A stretch of 16,576 nt of DNA. It comes from Desulfobacterales bacterium (GTDB lineage Bacteria; Desulfobacterota; Desulfobacteria; Desulfobacterales; JAFDCJ01). The notes below the pieces were generated by a model. That model saw only the letters and a program-made list of their open reading frames with translations, did not search any database and was not told the origin of the DNA. The translations under genes and the position numbers were made by a program. Of this stretch, positions 1 to 7,159 are shown in pieces (the first letter of the stretch is position 1; every line of letters starts with the position of its first letter). The stretch spans positions 1-16,576 of the forward strand of contig JAOZSC010000007.1 of assembly GCA_029939875.1 (NCBI GenBank), written 5' to 3'.

Positions 1-215
1 TGGTCAAAGTCACGATTAAAGATCATGCCATTGCCGACATTGAAATCGTTGAGCATCAGGCCTGGAAGGGCCATAAAGCCGAAACACCCGTAGTGGAAAG
101 GATCATCGCCAATCAATCCACCCGGGTGGATGCCGTCAGCGGGGCCACCAATAGCAGCAACGTAATCATGGATGCGGTGCAAAATGCCATTGAAAAAGCA
201 TATCGGAATGAATGA
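1..215 (+). CDS. FMN-binding domain protein, C-terminal fragment (5' end outside window)
   Basis: Open from the left edge; the first complete codon is at base 3 and the stop is TGA 213-215. About 70 residues are visible. They end in a DAVSGATNSS stretch followed by an amphipathic helix (VIMDAVQNAIEKAY). SGAT is the hallmark of FMN-binding domains (NqrC/RnfG/FMN_bind type), in which the Thr can carry a phosphoester-linked FMN. The piece before it, with the pattern IADIEIVEHQ, fits the strand region of that fold. Because the protein ends right after the domain, it is either a small stand-alone FMN_bind protein or the tail of a larger flavoprotein. The stop overlaps the next gene's likely start by 8 nt, so the two are probably translated together. 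A role as a redox partner, for example in reducing an enoate or polyene, is only inference from the neighbours. Confidence 0.8.
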   Translation, partial: VKVTIKDHAIADIEIVEHQAWKGHKAETPVVERIIANQSTRVDAVSGATNSSNVIMDAVQNAIEKAYRNE

Positions 216-936
216 TAGGCGCCAAGTGACAACCAGCTACTGGGATTATTTTGATAAAATCTATTGCATCTCGCTGGCCCAGCGCACGGACCGACACGCA
301 GCCGCAAAACGGCAGTTTGAGCATGTCGGGTTGACCGGTAAGGTCGAATTTATAATCGTGGACCGGCACCCGCACAACCGCATGCAGGGCAATTACGAAT
401 CTCACATGGCCTGTATGCAAAAGGCCCTCCAGGCCGGTGCCGAAACCATCGCCATTTTCGAAGACGACATCCTTTTTGAAGGATTCAGCCCGACACAGCT
501 TAAAAACGGTATTGATTTCTTAGCGGCAAATCCTGATTGCGACATATTATTTTTCGGCTGCCTGGTGTCGGGCAGCCGAAAAACGGCAAACAACTCGGTG
601 CGCAAAATAAAATTTCGCTGCCTGACCCATGGGTATGCCCTGCCCCGCAGGTATGCCGAAGAACTGGTTAAAATTCCCTGGCGGGGGATCGCCTTTGATG
701 ACATGCTGCGCGATCTGGCCGCTGGCTTTTATGCCATCTATCCCGCTTTCGCCTTTCAGAGCAATGCGGCTTCGGACAATGACAGTTGCCGACGACTGGA
801 GCGCTTACGCCGCCTGTGGGGCGGACTGCTCCGGATTCAAAAAGCCAATGAATTCTATCATCGCCACAAAATAATGGTCATCGCCGTGCATATTGTTTTA
901 GTGCTGATTCTTTTAAAACTGGTTTTGCCCATATGA
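208..936 (+). CDS. Glycosyltransferase family 25 (LPS-type) with C-terminal membrane anchor
   Basis: The chosen start, ATG 208, gives 242 aa and overlaps the previous stop by 8 nt. An in-frame ATG at 172 would overlap by 44 nt and adds 12 unconvincing residues. The N-terminus has the GT25 signature YFDKIYCISLAQRTDRH (about residues 14-30). It is followed by ESHMACMQKAL (about 64-74) and the acidic metal-binding motif IFEDDILFE (EDD at 85-87). LTHGYALPRRYAEELV and a downstream FDDMLRDL stretch match the acceptor side of the family. GT25 enzymes transfer galactose or related sugars from UDP-sugars to lipooligosaccharide or other acceptors at the inner face of the membrane. The last roughly 20 residues (VIAVHIVLVLILLKLVLPI) form a hydrophobic helix, so the enzyme is probably held in the inner membrane, unlike typical soluble LgtB-like members. 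The stop overlaps the exporter start (ATGA, 933-936). This placement suggests it glycosylates the lipid that the exporter handles; that is inference. Confidence 0.8.
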   Translation: MNDRRQVTTSYWDYFDKIYCISLAQRTDRHAAAKRQFEHVGLTGKVEFIIVDRHPHNRMQGNYESHMACMQKALQAGAETIAIFEDDILFEGFSPTQLKNGIDFLAANPDCDILFFGCLVSGSRKTANNSVRKIKFRCLTHGYALPRRYAEELVKIPWRGIAFDDMLRDLAAGFYAIYPAFAFQSNAASDNDSCRRLERLRRLWGGLLRIQKANEFYHRHKIMVIAVHIVLVLILLKLVLPI

Positions 937-3900
937 GATCAACCATCTTTCACTGGCGCCGGCTGCTGGCCATTATGCTCGTGGTGAGCGCCCTTTTTAT
1001 CCTGGGCCTGCAGCGGTTGAAAATCGACGCAGACATCATGGGCTTTTTGCCCCGCAATGATCCCGTCATTGCCGATGCGCTTTACATCTTCCGCCACAAC
1101 CCGATCCAGGACCAGCTGGTAATCGATGTCAGCCTGGACAGGGCCGACAGCAATGCGCTGGTGCAATACGGCCGGCAGGTTGAAAAAAGCCTGAGGGCCA
1201 GCGGCCTGTTTAAAAAAGTCGGCATGCAGCAGATGCGCAACCTGATCCCGGAGCTGGCACTTCACATTGTCAGCAATTTACCGATCATGTTCGGCGCCCG
1301 GCAGCTTGAAGATCACATCAGCCCGTTGCTGGCCCCCCAAAAGATCCGGGAAAAACTGGCCGCAACGCAAATAAACCTGTTTAGCCTCGACGGCATCGGA
1401 CAGGCACAGTTTATTGCCGCAGATCCCCTGGAGTTTAAGAACCTGGTGATGGCCCGGCTGGCCAGCCTGGCCCCCTCGCAGTCAGCCCGCATCTACAAAG
1501 GACAGATCCTGTCATCAGATGGCAGACACCTGTTGGTCATCGCGCATCCCAATGCATCGAGCACGGACACACAGTTTGCACGGCGGGTAACGACCGTCAT
1601 TGACGCCATCGCCGGAAAGTTGAATCAGCAGGCAGCCACCGCCGGAGAGCGCGTCACCCTGACTCCCGTGGGAGCTTACCGGGCAGCGCTGGACAATGAG
1701 CTGATTGTCAGGCACGATGTGCGCAACGCCATTGTGCTGGCAACCGCAGGCATCATCCTGCTGCTGCTGATTTCATTTCCACGGCCGTATATCGGACTGT
1801 TGTCGCTGCTGCCGGCGGTGGCCGGCGCGATGCTGGCATTTTTCGTATTCTCCCTGCTGCACAGATCCATATCCCTGATGGTGCTCGGTTTCGGGGGGGC
1901 GATAATTTCGATATCCGTCGATCACGGCATCGCCTACCTGCTGTTTGTCGATCGTCCCTGCAGAACCTACGGCAAGCAAGCATCGGCCGAAGTCAAGGCC
2001 GTGGGCCTGGTGGCGGTGCTGACGACCATCGGTGCTTTTGCCGCCCTTAATTTCAGCGGGTTCCCCATTTTGGCCCAGCTGGGTCAATTTACCGCCCTTG
2101 GCATCGCCTTTGCGTTTATTTTCGTGCACAGCGTTTTTCCCCTGGTTTTGCCCGTCATGGCGCCGGCGCGCCCCCGGCCGCTGCCGCTTCATAAGCTGGT
2201 CGAAAAATTGTCGGCTACGGGGAACAAAGGCGCCTGGATAGCCCTAGCCTTTGCGGTGATCATGCTCTTTTTTGCCAAACCGGATTTTAATGTCAAACTC
2301 AGTGCCATGAACACGGTCAGCCGGCAGACCGCAGCCGCTGACAAACAGCTGGCCACTGTTTGGGGCTGGGTTTTCAACAAAATCTATGTACTTACCGCTG
2401 CAGACAGCATCGCCGGACTTCAAAACAGAGATGACCGCCTCCTGGAGCTGGTGGAGCAAGACAAGCATGCCGGCACGCTTTCTTCAGGCTTTGTTTCCTC
2501 CATGATTTTCCCCGGTGAAAACCGCCAACGGCAAAACCTTGCGGCCTGGAAAAACTTCTGGACCACCGGGCGAATTATTGCCCTGAAAAAAGCGCTCACC
2601 GCGGCTTCGCTCGACCTGGGCTTTGCCCCTGACGCCTTTGAGCCCTTTTTCAAAATGCTGCAACCCGATTCGGTCCGGCTGCAACCCATGCCGATACCGT
2701 CTGATTTTTTCGGCCTGCTGGGTATTGTGGCCGGCCCCAAAGACAGCTCCTGGCTGCAGGTCTCGACGCTGAGCACCGGGCCGTCTTACGACGCCACAGC
2801 GTTTTATGCCAGGTACCGACAGCTTAGCAAAGTATTTGATCCGCAACTGTTTTCGGAAAACATGGGAAAGCTGCTGTTTGCCACCTTTGTGAAAATGCTG
2901 GCCATTGTGGGCATCAGCGTGGTGGTACTGCTGCTGCTTTTCTTCTTCGACATCACGCTAACCGTGGTCGCCCTGCTGCCCATCGTCTTCGGGCTGGTCA
3001 GCACCCTGGGGACCTTGAAACTCATCGGTCATCCACTGGATATCCCAGGGCTGATGCTGGCCATCATTGTCATCGGTATGGGAATTGATTACTCCCTGTT
3101 TTTTGTCCGCTCCTATCAGCGCTACGGCGATTCATCCCACCCTTTTTTCGGGCTGATCCGCATGACGGTTTTTCTGGCGGCGGCTTCCACCATTATAGGA
3201 TTCGGGGTCTTATGCACGGCGCAGCATGCCCTTTTAAAAAGCGCGGGTTTGACCTCGCTGCTGGGTATCGGCTATTGTCTGATCGGGGCCTTTGTCATTC
3301 TGCCGCCGGTTTTAGAGCGGGTGTTTCAACACCGCCGGGATAAAAGCCGGCGTGCCGGGACCCTCCGCCAGCGACTGATAGGACGCTACCACAACATGGA
3401 AGCTTATCCGCGCCTGTTTGCACGCTTTAAATTCGACCTGGACCCGATGTTTTCGGAACTGCCGCAACTGTTGAACGCCGATGACGGAATACACACGATT
3501 CTGGACATCGGCTGCGGTTACGGCGTTCCTTCCTGCTGGCTGCTGGAACGGTTTCCCCGGGCCCGTATCTATGGAATCGATCCAGACCCCAACCGAGTCC
3601 GGATCGCTGCCAGGGCGGTCGGAGACAGGGGCCGGGTTGAGATCGGCCGCGCCCCGGAAATCCCCTGCCCGGAGCAACCGGCGGAGCTGGCGGTCATGAT
3701 GGATATCATGCACTACCTGAGCGACCATGACCTGCCCCTGGCCTTAAAAAGAATTTACCAGTGTCTTGCGCCCGGCGGGCGTTTCGTGGTCAGGGCAATC
3801 ATCCCGCCTAAAAGACGGCTGCCCTGGGTCTGGTGGCTGGAAAACTTCAAGCTCAAACTTTCCGGCACACCGGCCTACTACCGGTCCGTGGCGCAAAACA

Positions 3901-4004
3901 AAAACATGCTCCTGCAGGCCGGATTTACCATCGAACACACGGAGCCTTCAGGGCCCAATGGAGAATTAATTTGGATGATCGCAAGGATCCGGCCGTCGGC
4001 ATAA
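933..4004 (+). CDS. MMPL/RND-family lipid exporter fused to a C-terminal SAM-dependent methyltransferase
   Basis: A 1023-aa uninterrupted reading frame. Residues 10-27 are the first membrane helix, about 30-260 the first periplasmic loop, and about 264-410 a helix bundle with SISVDHGIAYLLF (Asp330). A second periplasmic loop covers about 451-650, and a second bundle about 650-795 holds GMGIDYSLFFVRSY (Asp719). This is the duplicated layout of MMPL/RND lipid exporters (COG4258 type), and the two Asp residues sit where proton-relay residues lie in the family. After a basic linker (about 796-812) comes a class I methyltransferase. Its motif I is DIGCGYG (858-864), the acidic end of strand 2 is GIDPDP (881-886), and CLAPGGRFVVRA (944-955) is the post-motif region. 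The methyltransferase follows the last helix, so it should be cytoplasmic. MMPL exporters of this type occur in aryl polyene clusters (ApeM) and hopanoid systems. The adjacent glycosyltransferase and ketosynthases fit export of a methylated, glycosylated polyketide or fatty-acyl lipid. Family calls are firm; the substrate is inferred. Confidence 0.88.
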   Translation: MRSTIFHWRRLLAIMLVVSALFILGLQRLKIDADIMGFLPRNDPVIADALYIFRHNPIQDQLVIDVSLDRADSNALVQYGRQVEKSLRASGLFKKVGMQQMRNLIPELALHIVSNLPIMFGARQLEDHISPLLAPQKIREKLAATQINLFSLDGIGQAQFIAADPLEFKNLVMARLASLAPSQSARIYKGQILSSDGRHLLVIAHPNASSTDTQFARRVTTVIDAIAGKLNQQAATAGERVTLTPVGAYRAALDNELIVRHDVRNAIVLATAGIILLLLISFPRPYIGLLSLLPAVAGAMLAFFVFSLLHRSISLMVLGFGGAIISISVDHGIAYLLFVDRPCRTYGKQASAEVKAVGLVAVLTTIGAFAALNFSGFPILAQLGQFTALGIAFAFIFVHSVFPLVLPVMAPARPRPLPLHKLVEKLSATGNKGAWIALAFAVIMLFFAKPDFNVKLSAMNTVSRQTAAADKQLATVWGWVFNKIYVLTAADSIAGLQNRDDRLLELVEQDKHAGTLSSGFVSSMIFPGENRQRQNLAAWKNFWTTGRIIALKKALTAASLDLGFAPDAFEPFFKMLQPDSVRLQPMPIPSDFFGLLGIVAGPKDSSWLQVSTLSTGPSYDATAFYARYRQLSKVFDPQLFSENMGKLLFATFVKMLAIVGISVVVLLLLFFFDITLTVVALLPIVFGLVSTLGTLKLIGHPLDIPGLMLAIIVIGMGIDYSLFFVRSYQRYGDSSHPFFGLIRMTVFLAAASTIIGFGVLCTAQHALLKSAGLTSLLGIGYCLIGAFVILPPVLERVFQHRRDKSRRAGTLRQRLIGRYHNMEAYPRLFARFKFDLDPMFSELPQLLNADDGIHTILDIGCGYGVPSCWLLERFPRARIYGIDPDPNRVRIAARAVGDRGRVEIGRAPEIPCPEQPAELAVMMDIMHYLSDHDLPLALKRIYQCLAPGGRFVVRAIIPPKRRLPWVWWLENFKLKLSGTPAYYRSVAQNKNMLLQAGFTIEHTEPSGPNGELIWMIARIRPSA
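3960..3973 (+). promoter_or_regulatory. Ribosome binding site and TTG start of the deacetylase gene, inside the exporter gene
   Basis: GGAG at 3960-3963 is followed by 7 nt and a TTG codon at 3971. No in-frame ATG lies between the upstream candidate at 3833, which overlaps the exporter by 172 nt, and the catalytic domain. The spacing is ideal and leaves a 34-nt overlap with the exporter, typical of translational coupling. This sets the deacetylase start at TTG 3971. Confidence 0.6.
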
Positions 4005-4873
4005 CCCCATCAAGCCCTTCACCCGGCGCCGGGCTGTCGCTGGGCGAGCGCATCGGCATCGGTGCCCTGGCAGGGGCTGCTTTGCTGGCCTTTTTTGACC
4101 CGCGGCTGTCCATCGCTGTCCTGGCGGGCTTTATCCTGCTGTGCGGGGCGGCGGCCTTTTTCCCCCGTTTCGGTTTTTTTCTGCCGATCATCAGCCGGGG
4201 GACACCCGGTAAAAAGGCGGTGGCCCTGACCTTCGATGACGGCCCGGACCCGCTTTCCACCCCGCCACTGCTGCGCCTGCTGGCAGAGCATCAGGTACAA
4301 GCGACGTTTTTTGTGATCGGCAAACAGGCGGCCGCACATCCCGAACTGATCAAAGCCATTCTGCACCAGGGTCATGCCATCGGAAACCATTCCTACACCC
4401 ATGACAACCTAGTGATGTTTCGCAGTTCAACCTCCATCGCCGCAGAAATTACCGCAACACAACAGGTGTTGCAAAATATGGGAGCCCGTCCCCTGGCCTT
4501 TCGCCCGCCGGTCGGAATTACCGGCCCCCGGCTGCAACCGGCGCTGTCAAATACCGGTATGTATACCGTCAATTTCAGCTGCCGCGCCATCGATGGCGGC
4601 AACCGCCGGATAAAAAATATTGCAAAAAAAATATTAAACCGCATTCAGCCCGGCGATATTGTCGCCCTGCACGATGCCAGCCCCCCAAGCCCATCGCTTC
4701 TGCCCGCCTGGTTAAACGAAATCGCACTGCTCCTGAACGGCATAAAAACTAAGGGGCTCGCGGTGCTGCCGCTGGCTGAAATTATCGACCGCCCGGTAAT
4801 GATCACCGATATTATTGATAGGACTAAAGGCGAAAATCCAGGCATTGCTGAACCAGGGTCGTCAGATCTGTGA
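3971..4873 (+). CDS. Membrane-anchored polysaccharide (carbohydrate) deacetylase, NodB family
   Basis: The TTG start is supported by a Shine-Dalgarno sequence and gives 300 aa. All NodB motifs are present: TFDDGP (Asp89-Asp90, catalytic base and metal ligand), HSYTH (140-144, metal-binding HxxxH), RPPVG (178-182, motif 3) and LHD (233-235, motif 5). Family members use a divalent metal to remove N- or O-acetyl groups from sugars such as GlcNAc. Two hydrophobic stretches come before the domain (about 28-42 and 46-65, separated by a short DPR turn), so the enzyme is membrane-bound. The side on which the domain lies cannot be fixed from sequence. It is the last gene of the plus-strand operon and overlaps the exporter by 34 nt. 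Its tail overlaps the convergent ketosynthase-like gene by 50 bp. With the GT25 upstream, the simplest reading is that it trims an acetamido sugar attached to the exported lipid; that is inference. Confidence 0.85.
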   Translation: MDDRKDPAVGITPSSPSPGAGLSLGERIGIGALAGAALLAFFDPRLSIAVLAGFILLCGAAAFFPRFGFFLPIISRGTPGKKAVALTFDDGPDPLSTPPLLRLLAEHQVQATFFVIGKQAAAHPELIKAILHQGHAIGNHSYTHDNLVMFRSSTSIAAEITATQQVLQNMGARPLAFRPPVGITGPRLQPALSNTGMYTVNFSCRAIDGGNRRIKNIAKKILNRIQPGDIVALHDASPPSPSLLPAWLNEIALLLNGIKTKGLAVLPLAEIIDRPVMITDIIDRTKGENPGIAEPGSSDL

Positions 4874-5537
4874 CTGGATTGTCATTGAACCGCAAGGGGT
4901 CGCTTCCACTCAAGTGCAGCTGCCCGTACGATTGGGCTTTTCGGCCCCGGGATTTTTCCAGCATGAAAAAAACGGCGCCGGCCGGCACACTGGCGGGTTG
5001 GTTGAAAAGCGGTGGGCATCCGATGTCGCACACACCGGCCAGGAGTTGTCCCGAATCTTCCCGAAATAACTTGACCAGGCCGGCCTGCAAAGCAGCCAGT
5101 CCCGTGGGATGCTGTTCGGCGAAAGCAAAACCGGTTCCGGTCAGCCCGAAATAAATCGCGGCTTCGCCCAGAAAACTGTTGGCAGAGGTGTAGGAAAAAA
5201 GTGCCGGACTGGCGTTGGACCCCCCTTCCGGTATCACGGTCATGTAATAATCCACATCGGTGCCCAGACAGCCGTAGACGGTGGAGACGATGATGCCGAT
5301 GTCGCGTTTCGCCTCCCATTGATCCAACCCGGCGTCGCGCAGCGCAAAGGCGACCGCCGCCAGTCCCAGTCGGGAGTATGCGTCCAGGCGTCTGAAATTC
5401 GGATACAGCTCGGCAGCAATGTCTGAGGCCTTGATCTCCGCCAGCTGCCCGCCGGGCATGGAAAAATGCGTATGCTCCCGGCCGCATCCCTTGCTATCCA
5501 CAGTGATCCAGCCGATTCCGGTAATGTAGGCATTCAT
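4824..5537 (-). CDS. Short ketosynthase-like protein without catalytic Cys (chain-length-factor-like, Ketoacyl-synt_2 type)
   Basis: 237 aa; ATG at 5537, 8 nt after the stop of the ketosynthase upstream, so the two are surely co-transcribed. It covers only the N-terminal half of the thiolase fold: YITGIGW at the start, RRLDAYSRLGLAAVAFALRD (about 49-68), a GIIVST strand, and FSYTSANSFLGEAAIYFGLTG (about 114-134). Where a ketosynthase carries its Cys (SATCASS in the neighbour), this protein reads AEQHPTG (140-146). Lining up the preceding LTGTG with LTGSG puts His143 at the Cys position, with Gln beside it. Both C-terminal catalytic His motifs are absent. Short Cys-less partners of this kind (PF13723; ApeC in aryl polyene clusters) act as chain-length factors in a heterodimer with an intact ketosynthase. 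That fits the gene order here, but the dimer is inferred. The 3' end overlaps the convergent deacetylase gene by 50 bp. Confidence 0.8.
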   Translation of the reverse strand: MNAYITGIGWITVDSKGCGREHTHFSMPGGQLAEIKASDIAAELYPNFRRLDAYSRLGLAAVAFALRDAGLDQWEAKRDIGIIVSTVYGCLGTDVDYYMTVIPEGGSNASPALFSYTSANSFLGEAAIYFGLTGTGFAFAEQHPTGLAALQAGLVKLFREDSGQLLAGVCDIGCPPLFNQPASVPAGAVFFMLEKSRGRKAQSYGQLHLSGSDPLRFNDNPVTDLTTLVQQCLDFRL

Positions 5538-5545
5538 TTTACAGG

Positions 5546-6691
5546 CTACTTTCCGATAATCAGGACGGCATTGACGCCGCCGAACCCTGAATTAGTAGTT
5601 AACAGGCAATCCCCGGAGACCGTCTGCGGCTCGCAGCTTACCAGATTTTCAGCACCGTTTTCGGGGTGCACAAATCCCGCGGTGGGCGGCACGGTTCCGG
5701 TCGCCAGGGTTTTTACTCCCACGATGGTCTCCACGGCCCCGGCCACTCCCAGGGTATGCCCGATAGCGCCTTTTACCGAATACACCGGCAGTCGGCGGTT
5801 GCCAAAAACCTGCCGGAAGGCGGTCAGCTCCATGAGATCGTTGTAAACCGTGCCGGTGCCATGGGCGTTTACAGCACAGATCTCTTCGGCTTTTCGATGG
5901 GCCGTTGTCAGCGCCCGGTTAATGGCCTGAACCAGCCCCTGGCCACTTTTCGCCGGAGCCGTGATATGAGTGGCATCGTTGGAAATCCCCCAGCCCAGGA
6001 TGGTGCCCAGGTGAGTTCGGTTTTCCCGCCGGGCCCGGGCGGCACTCATCAACAGCAGCCCGGCCGCCCCTTCACCAAGGGACAGTCCGTTGCGGTCGCG
6101 GTCAAAAGGGCGGCAGGCAACGAGTGACAGGGCCTTTAAAGAAGAAAATCCGGCAAATGCATATTCGGTAATCATCTCCGCACAGCAGACCAGCACCGCA
6201 TCCGCCCGACCGGCATCAATCAGGGCCGCACCATGGGCCAGGGCGATGGTCGAAGAAGCACAGGTGGCACTGATGGTCATACCGCTGCCGGTCAAGCCCA
6301 GTTTCCGGCCGACAATGTCGCACAGGGAAGAAAGTAAAACATCCTGAAAATCGGCCGGGCGGCCACGACATATCGACTGGAGGTTATCGATACCGGCCTT
6401 CAAGGTAGCAGTAATCAGAAAAGCATCCGGTGGCACCGGTCCCATCTGGGACAAAAGGCGATCGAGCAATTCGTGCAGCATGGAACGGCCGCCGGAGGCG
6501 CTTAGATCATCAATAGCGGCGACAATCTTTGCAGCATAGCCATCCACGGAAAAGCGTGTGACCGGCCCGATGCCGCTCCTGCCGGCCACAAGCCCCTGCC
6601 ACAGTTCTTCCAGGTTATTTCCCAGGGCCGTGACGGCAGCCATATCCATAATGACCACCTGCCTGGATTCATTGTTTGCTGATTTGCTCAT
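5546..6691 (-). CDS. Beta-ketoacyl-ACP synthase (FabF/ApeO-like), catalytically intact
   Basis: 381 aa from ATG 6691, preceded by AGGGA with 6-nt spacing. The reading frame stays open to an ATG at 6841, but the extra 50 residues are Arg/His-rich and precede the normal KS beginning (QVVIMDMAAVTALG). The full triad is present: Cys144 in SATCASS, His277 in NAHGTGT, and His312 in KGAIGHTLGVAGA, with the conserved Lys307. The C-terminal NSGFGGVNAVLI motif is also there. The enzyme would catalyse decarboxylative Claisen condensation of malonyl-ACP with an acyl-ACP in the cytoplasm. It forms a two-gene operon with the Cys-less short ketosynthase downstream, matching the KS/CLF pair of aryl polyene and type II PKS systems. 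It could instead be a FabF/FabB paralog for fatty acids, but the truncated partner and the MMPL exporter next door favour a dedicated lipid or polyene pathway. Confidence 0.88.
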   Translation of the reverse strand: MSKSANNESRQVVIMDMAAVTALGNNLEELWQGLVAGRSGIGPVTRFSVDGYAAKIVAAIDDLSASGGRSMLHELLDRLLSQMGPVPPDAFLITATLKAGIDNLQSICRGRPADFQDVLLSSLCDIVGRKLGLTGSGMTISATCASSTIALAHGAALIDAGRADAVLVCCAEMITEYAFAGFSSLKALSLVACRPFDRDRNGLSLGEGAAGLLLMSAARARRENRTHLGTILGWGISNDATHITAPAKSGQGLVQAINRALTTAHRKAEEICAVNAHGTGTVYNDLMELTAFRQVFGNRRLPVYSVKGAIGHTLGVAGAVETIVGVKTLATGTVPPTAGFVHPENGAENLVSCEPQTVSGDCLLTTNSGFGGVNAVLIIGK

Positions 6692-6904
6692 CTTCAATCC
6701 CTGATAAGCCCTAAATTCCCTCAGACCGTTGCGATGACGATAGGACTTGACGTGATTGAAATCTTTCAGCAGGGACATCAGCGCCCGGTTGTGACGACAA
6801 TGCCAGGCAAGCTGAAGACGGGGCTGCCGCCGGAGTTCCATCCGGTAATCCTGAACACATGCAACGCTTCTCCAGATTCAGGATTATTTCCAGATCTCCC
6901 AGGC
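6692..6904 (-). other. Long 5' leader of the ketosynthase operon
   Basis: About 210 nt separate the predicted promoter from the ketosynthase ATG. The stretch is open in the ketosynthase frame from a TGA at 6878-6880 down to the start and holds an in-frame ATG at 6841. The encoded peptide is rich in Arg, His and Gln and shows no family I recognise. It may be an untranslated leader, an N-terminal extension, or the decayed end of a lost gene. I see no known riboswitch consensus and no hairpin-plus-T-tract attenuator. Confidence 0.4.
6697..6702 (-). promoter_or_regulatory. Ribosome binding site fixing the ketosynthase start
   Basis: On the minus strand AGGGAT (6702 to 6697) lies 5-6 nt before ATG 6691. 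A rival AGGA (6852 to 6849) sits 7 nt before the in-frame ATG 6841, so a longer start cannot be excluded. Family length and the usual N-terminal pattern favour 6691. Confidence 0.55.
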
Positions 6905-6933
6905 AGTATAAGTGAAAGACCGCCGCATGTCAA
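6905..6933 (-). promoter_or_regulatory. Sigma70-type promoter for the ketosynthase operon
   Basis: Read on the minus strand: TTGACA (6933 to 6928), a 17-nt spacer, then TATACT (6910 to 6905). The -35 matches consensus at 6 of 6 and the -10 at 5 of 6, with optimal spacing. Transcription would start near 6898. It faces away from the plus-strand promoter about 40 bp to its right. Confidence 0.65.
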
Positions 6934-6972
6934 AAAAACCATGGTTTATAAAAACTGGTAACCGGAAAAGGT

Positions 6973-7002
6973 TTGACCCATCCGGGTTCGAACGGGTATA
7001 AA
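6973..7002 (+). promoter_or_regulatory. Probable promoter for the amidohydrolase gene
   Basis: TTGACC (6973-6978), an 18-nt spacer, then TATAAA (6997-7002). Each box matches consensus at 5 of 6. Transcription would start near 7009, giving a leader of about 150 nt that includes the inverted repeat at 7016-7045. Confidence 0.5.
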
Positions 7003-7009
7003 AAAACAA

Positions 7010-7045
7010 ATATCGAATATCGAAGTGATGAATTCTTTCGATATT
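7010..7045. repeat. Tandem ATATCGA units and a 9-bp inverted repeat at the amidohydrolase promoter
   Basis: ATATCGA occurs twice head to tail (7010-7016 and 7017-7023). AATATCGAA (7016-7024) is the exact reverse complement of TTCGATATT (7037-7045), with a 12-nt spacer. Just after it, TTCTGCGG is repeated in tandem (7044-7051 and 7052-7059). Its position at the predicted transcription start would suit a dimeric repressor site or a 5' mRNA hairpin. It could also be a dispersed intergenic repeat. Confidence 0.55.
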
Positions 7046-7159
7046 CTGCGGTTCTGCGGTTCACTGTTTAATTCGGGCACGAGTCACCGAACGACACATT
7101 TGATCGAAAAAAATACTTTATTACAAAGTCTCATGCAAACGATATAAGAGGCAAGCACC

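Noticed and set aside
3833..3970. Upstream ATG extension of the deacetylase
   Set aside because: It would overlap the methyltransferase domain by 172 nt and adds sequence with no family likeness; TTG 3971 has a well-placed GGAG.
6979..7000. GGTTCGAAC, similar to a tRNA T-loop (possible tRNA remnant or attachment site)
   Set aside because: The bases after the loop do not pair with those before it, and no acceptor stem, D-arm or anticodon arm can be built nearby.
7003..7159. Purine riboswitch before the adenine-deaminase-like gene
   Set aside because: No purine-aptamer core or conserved loop sequences can be found; only a simple inverted repeat is present.
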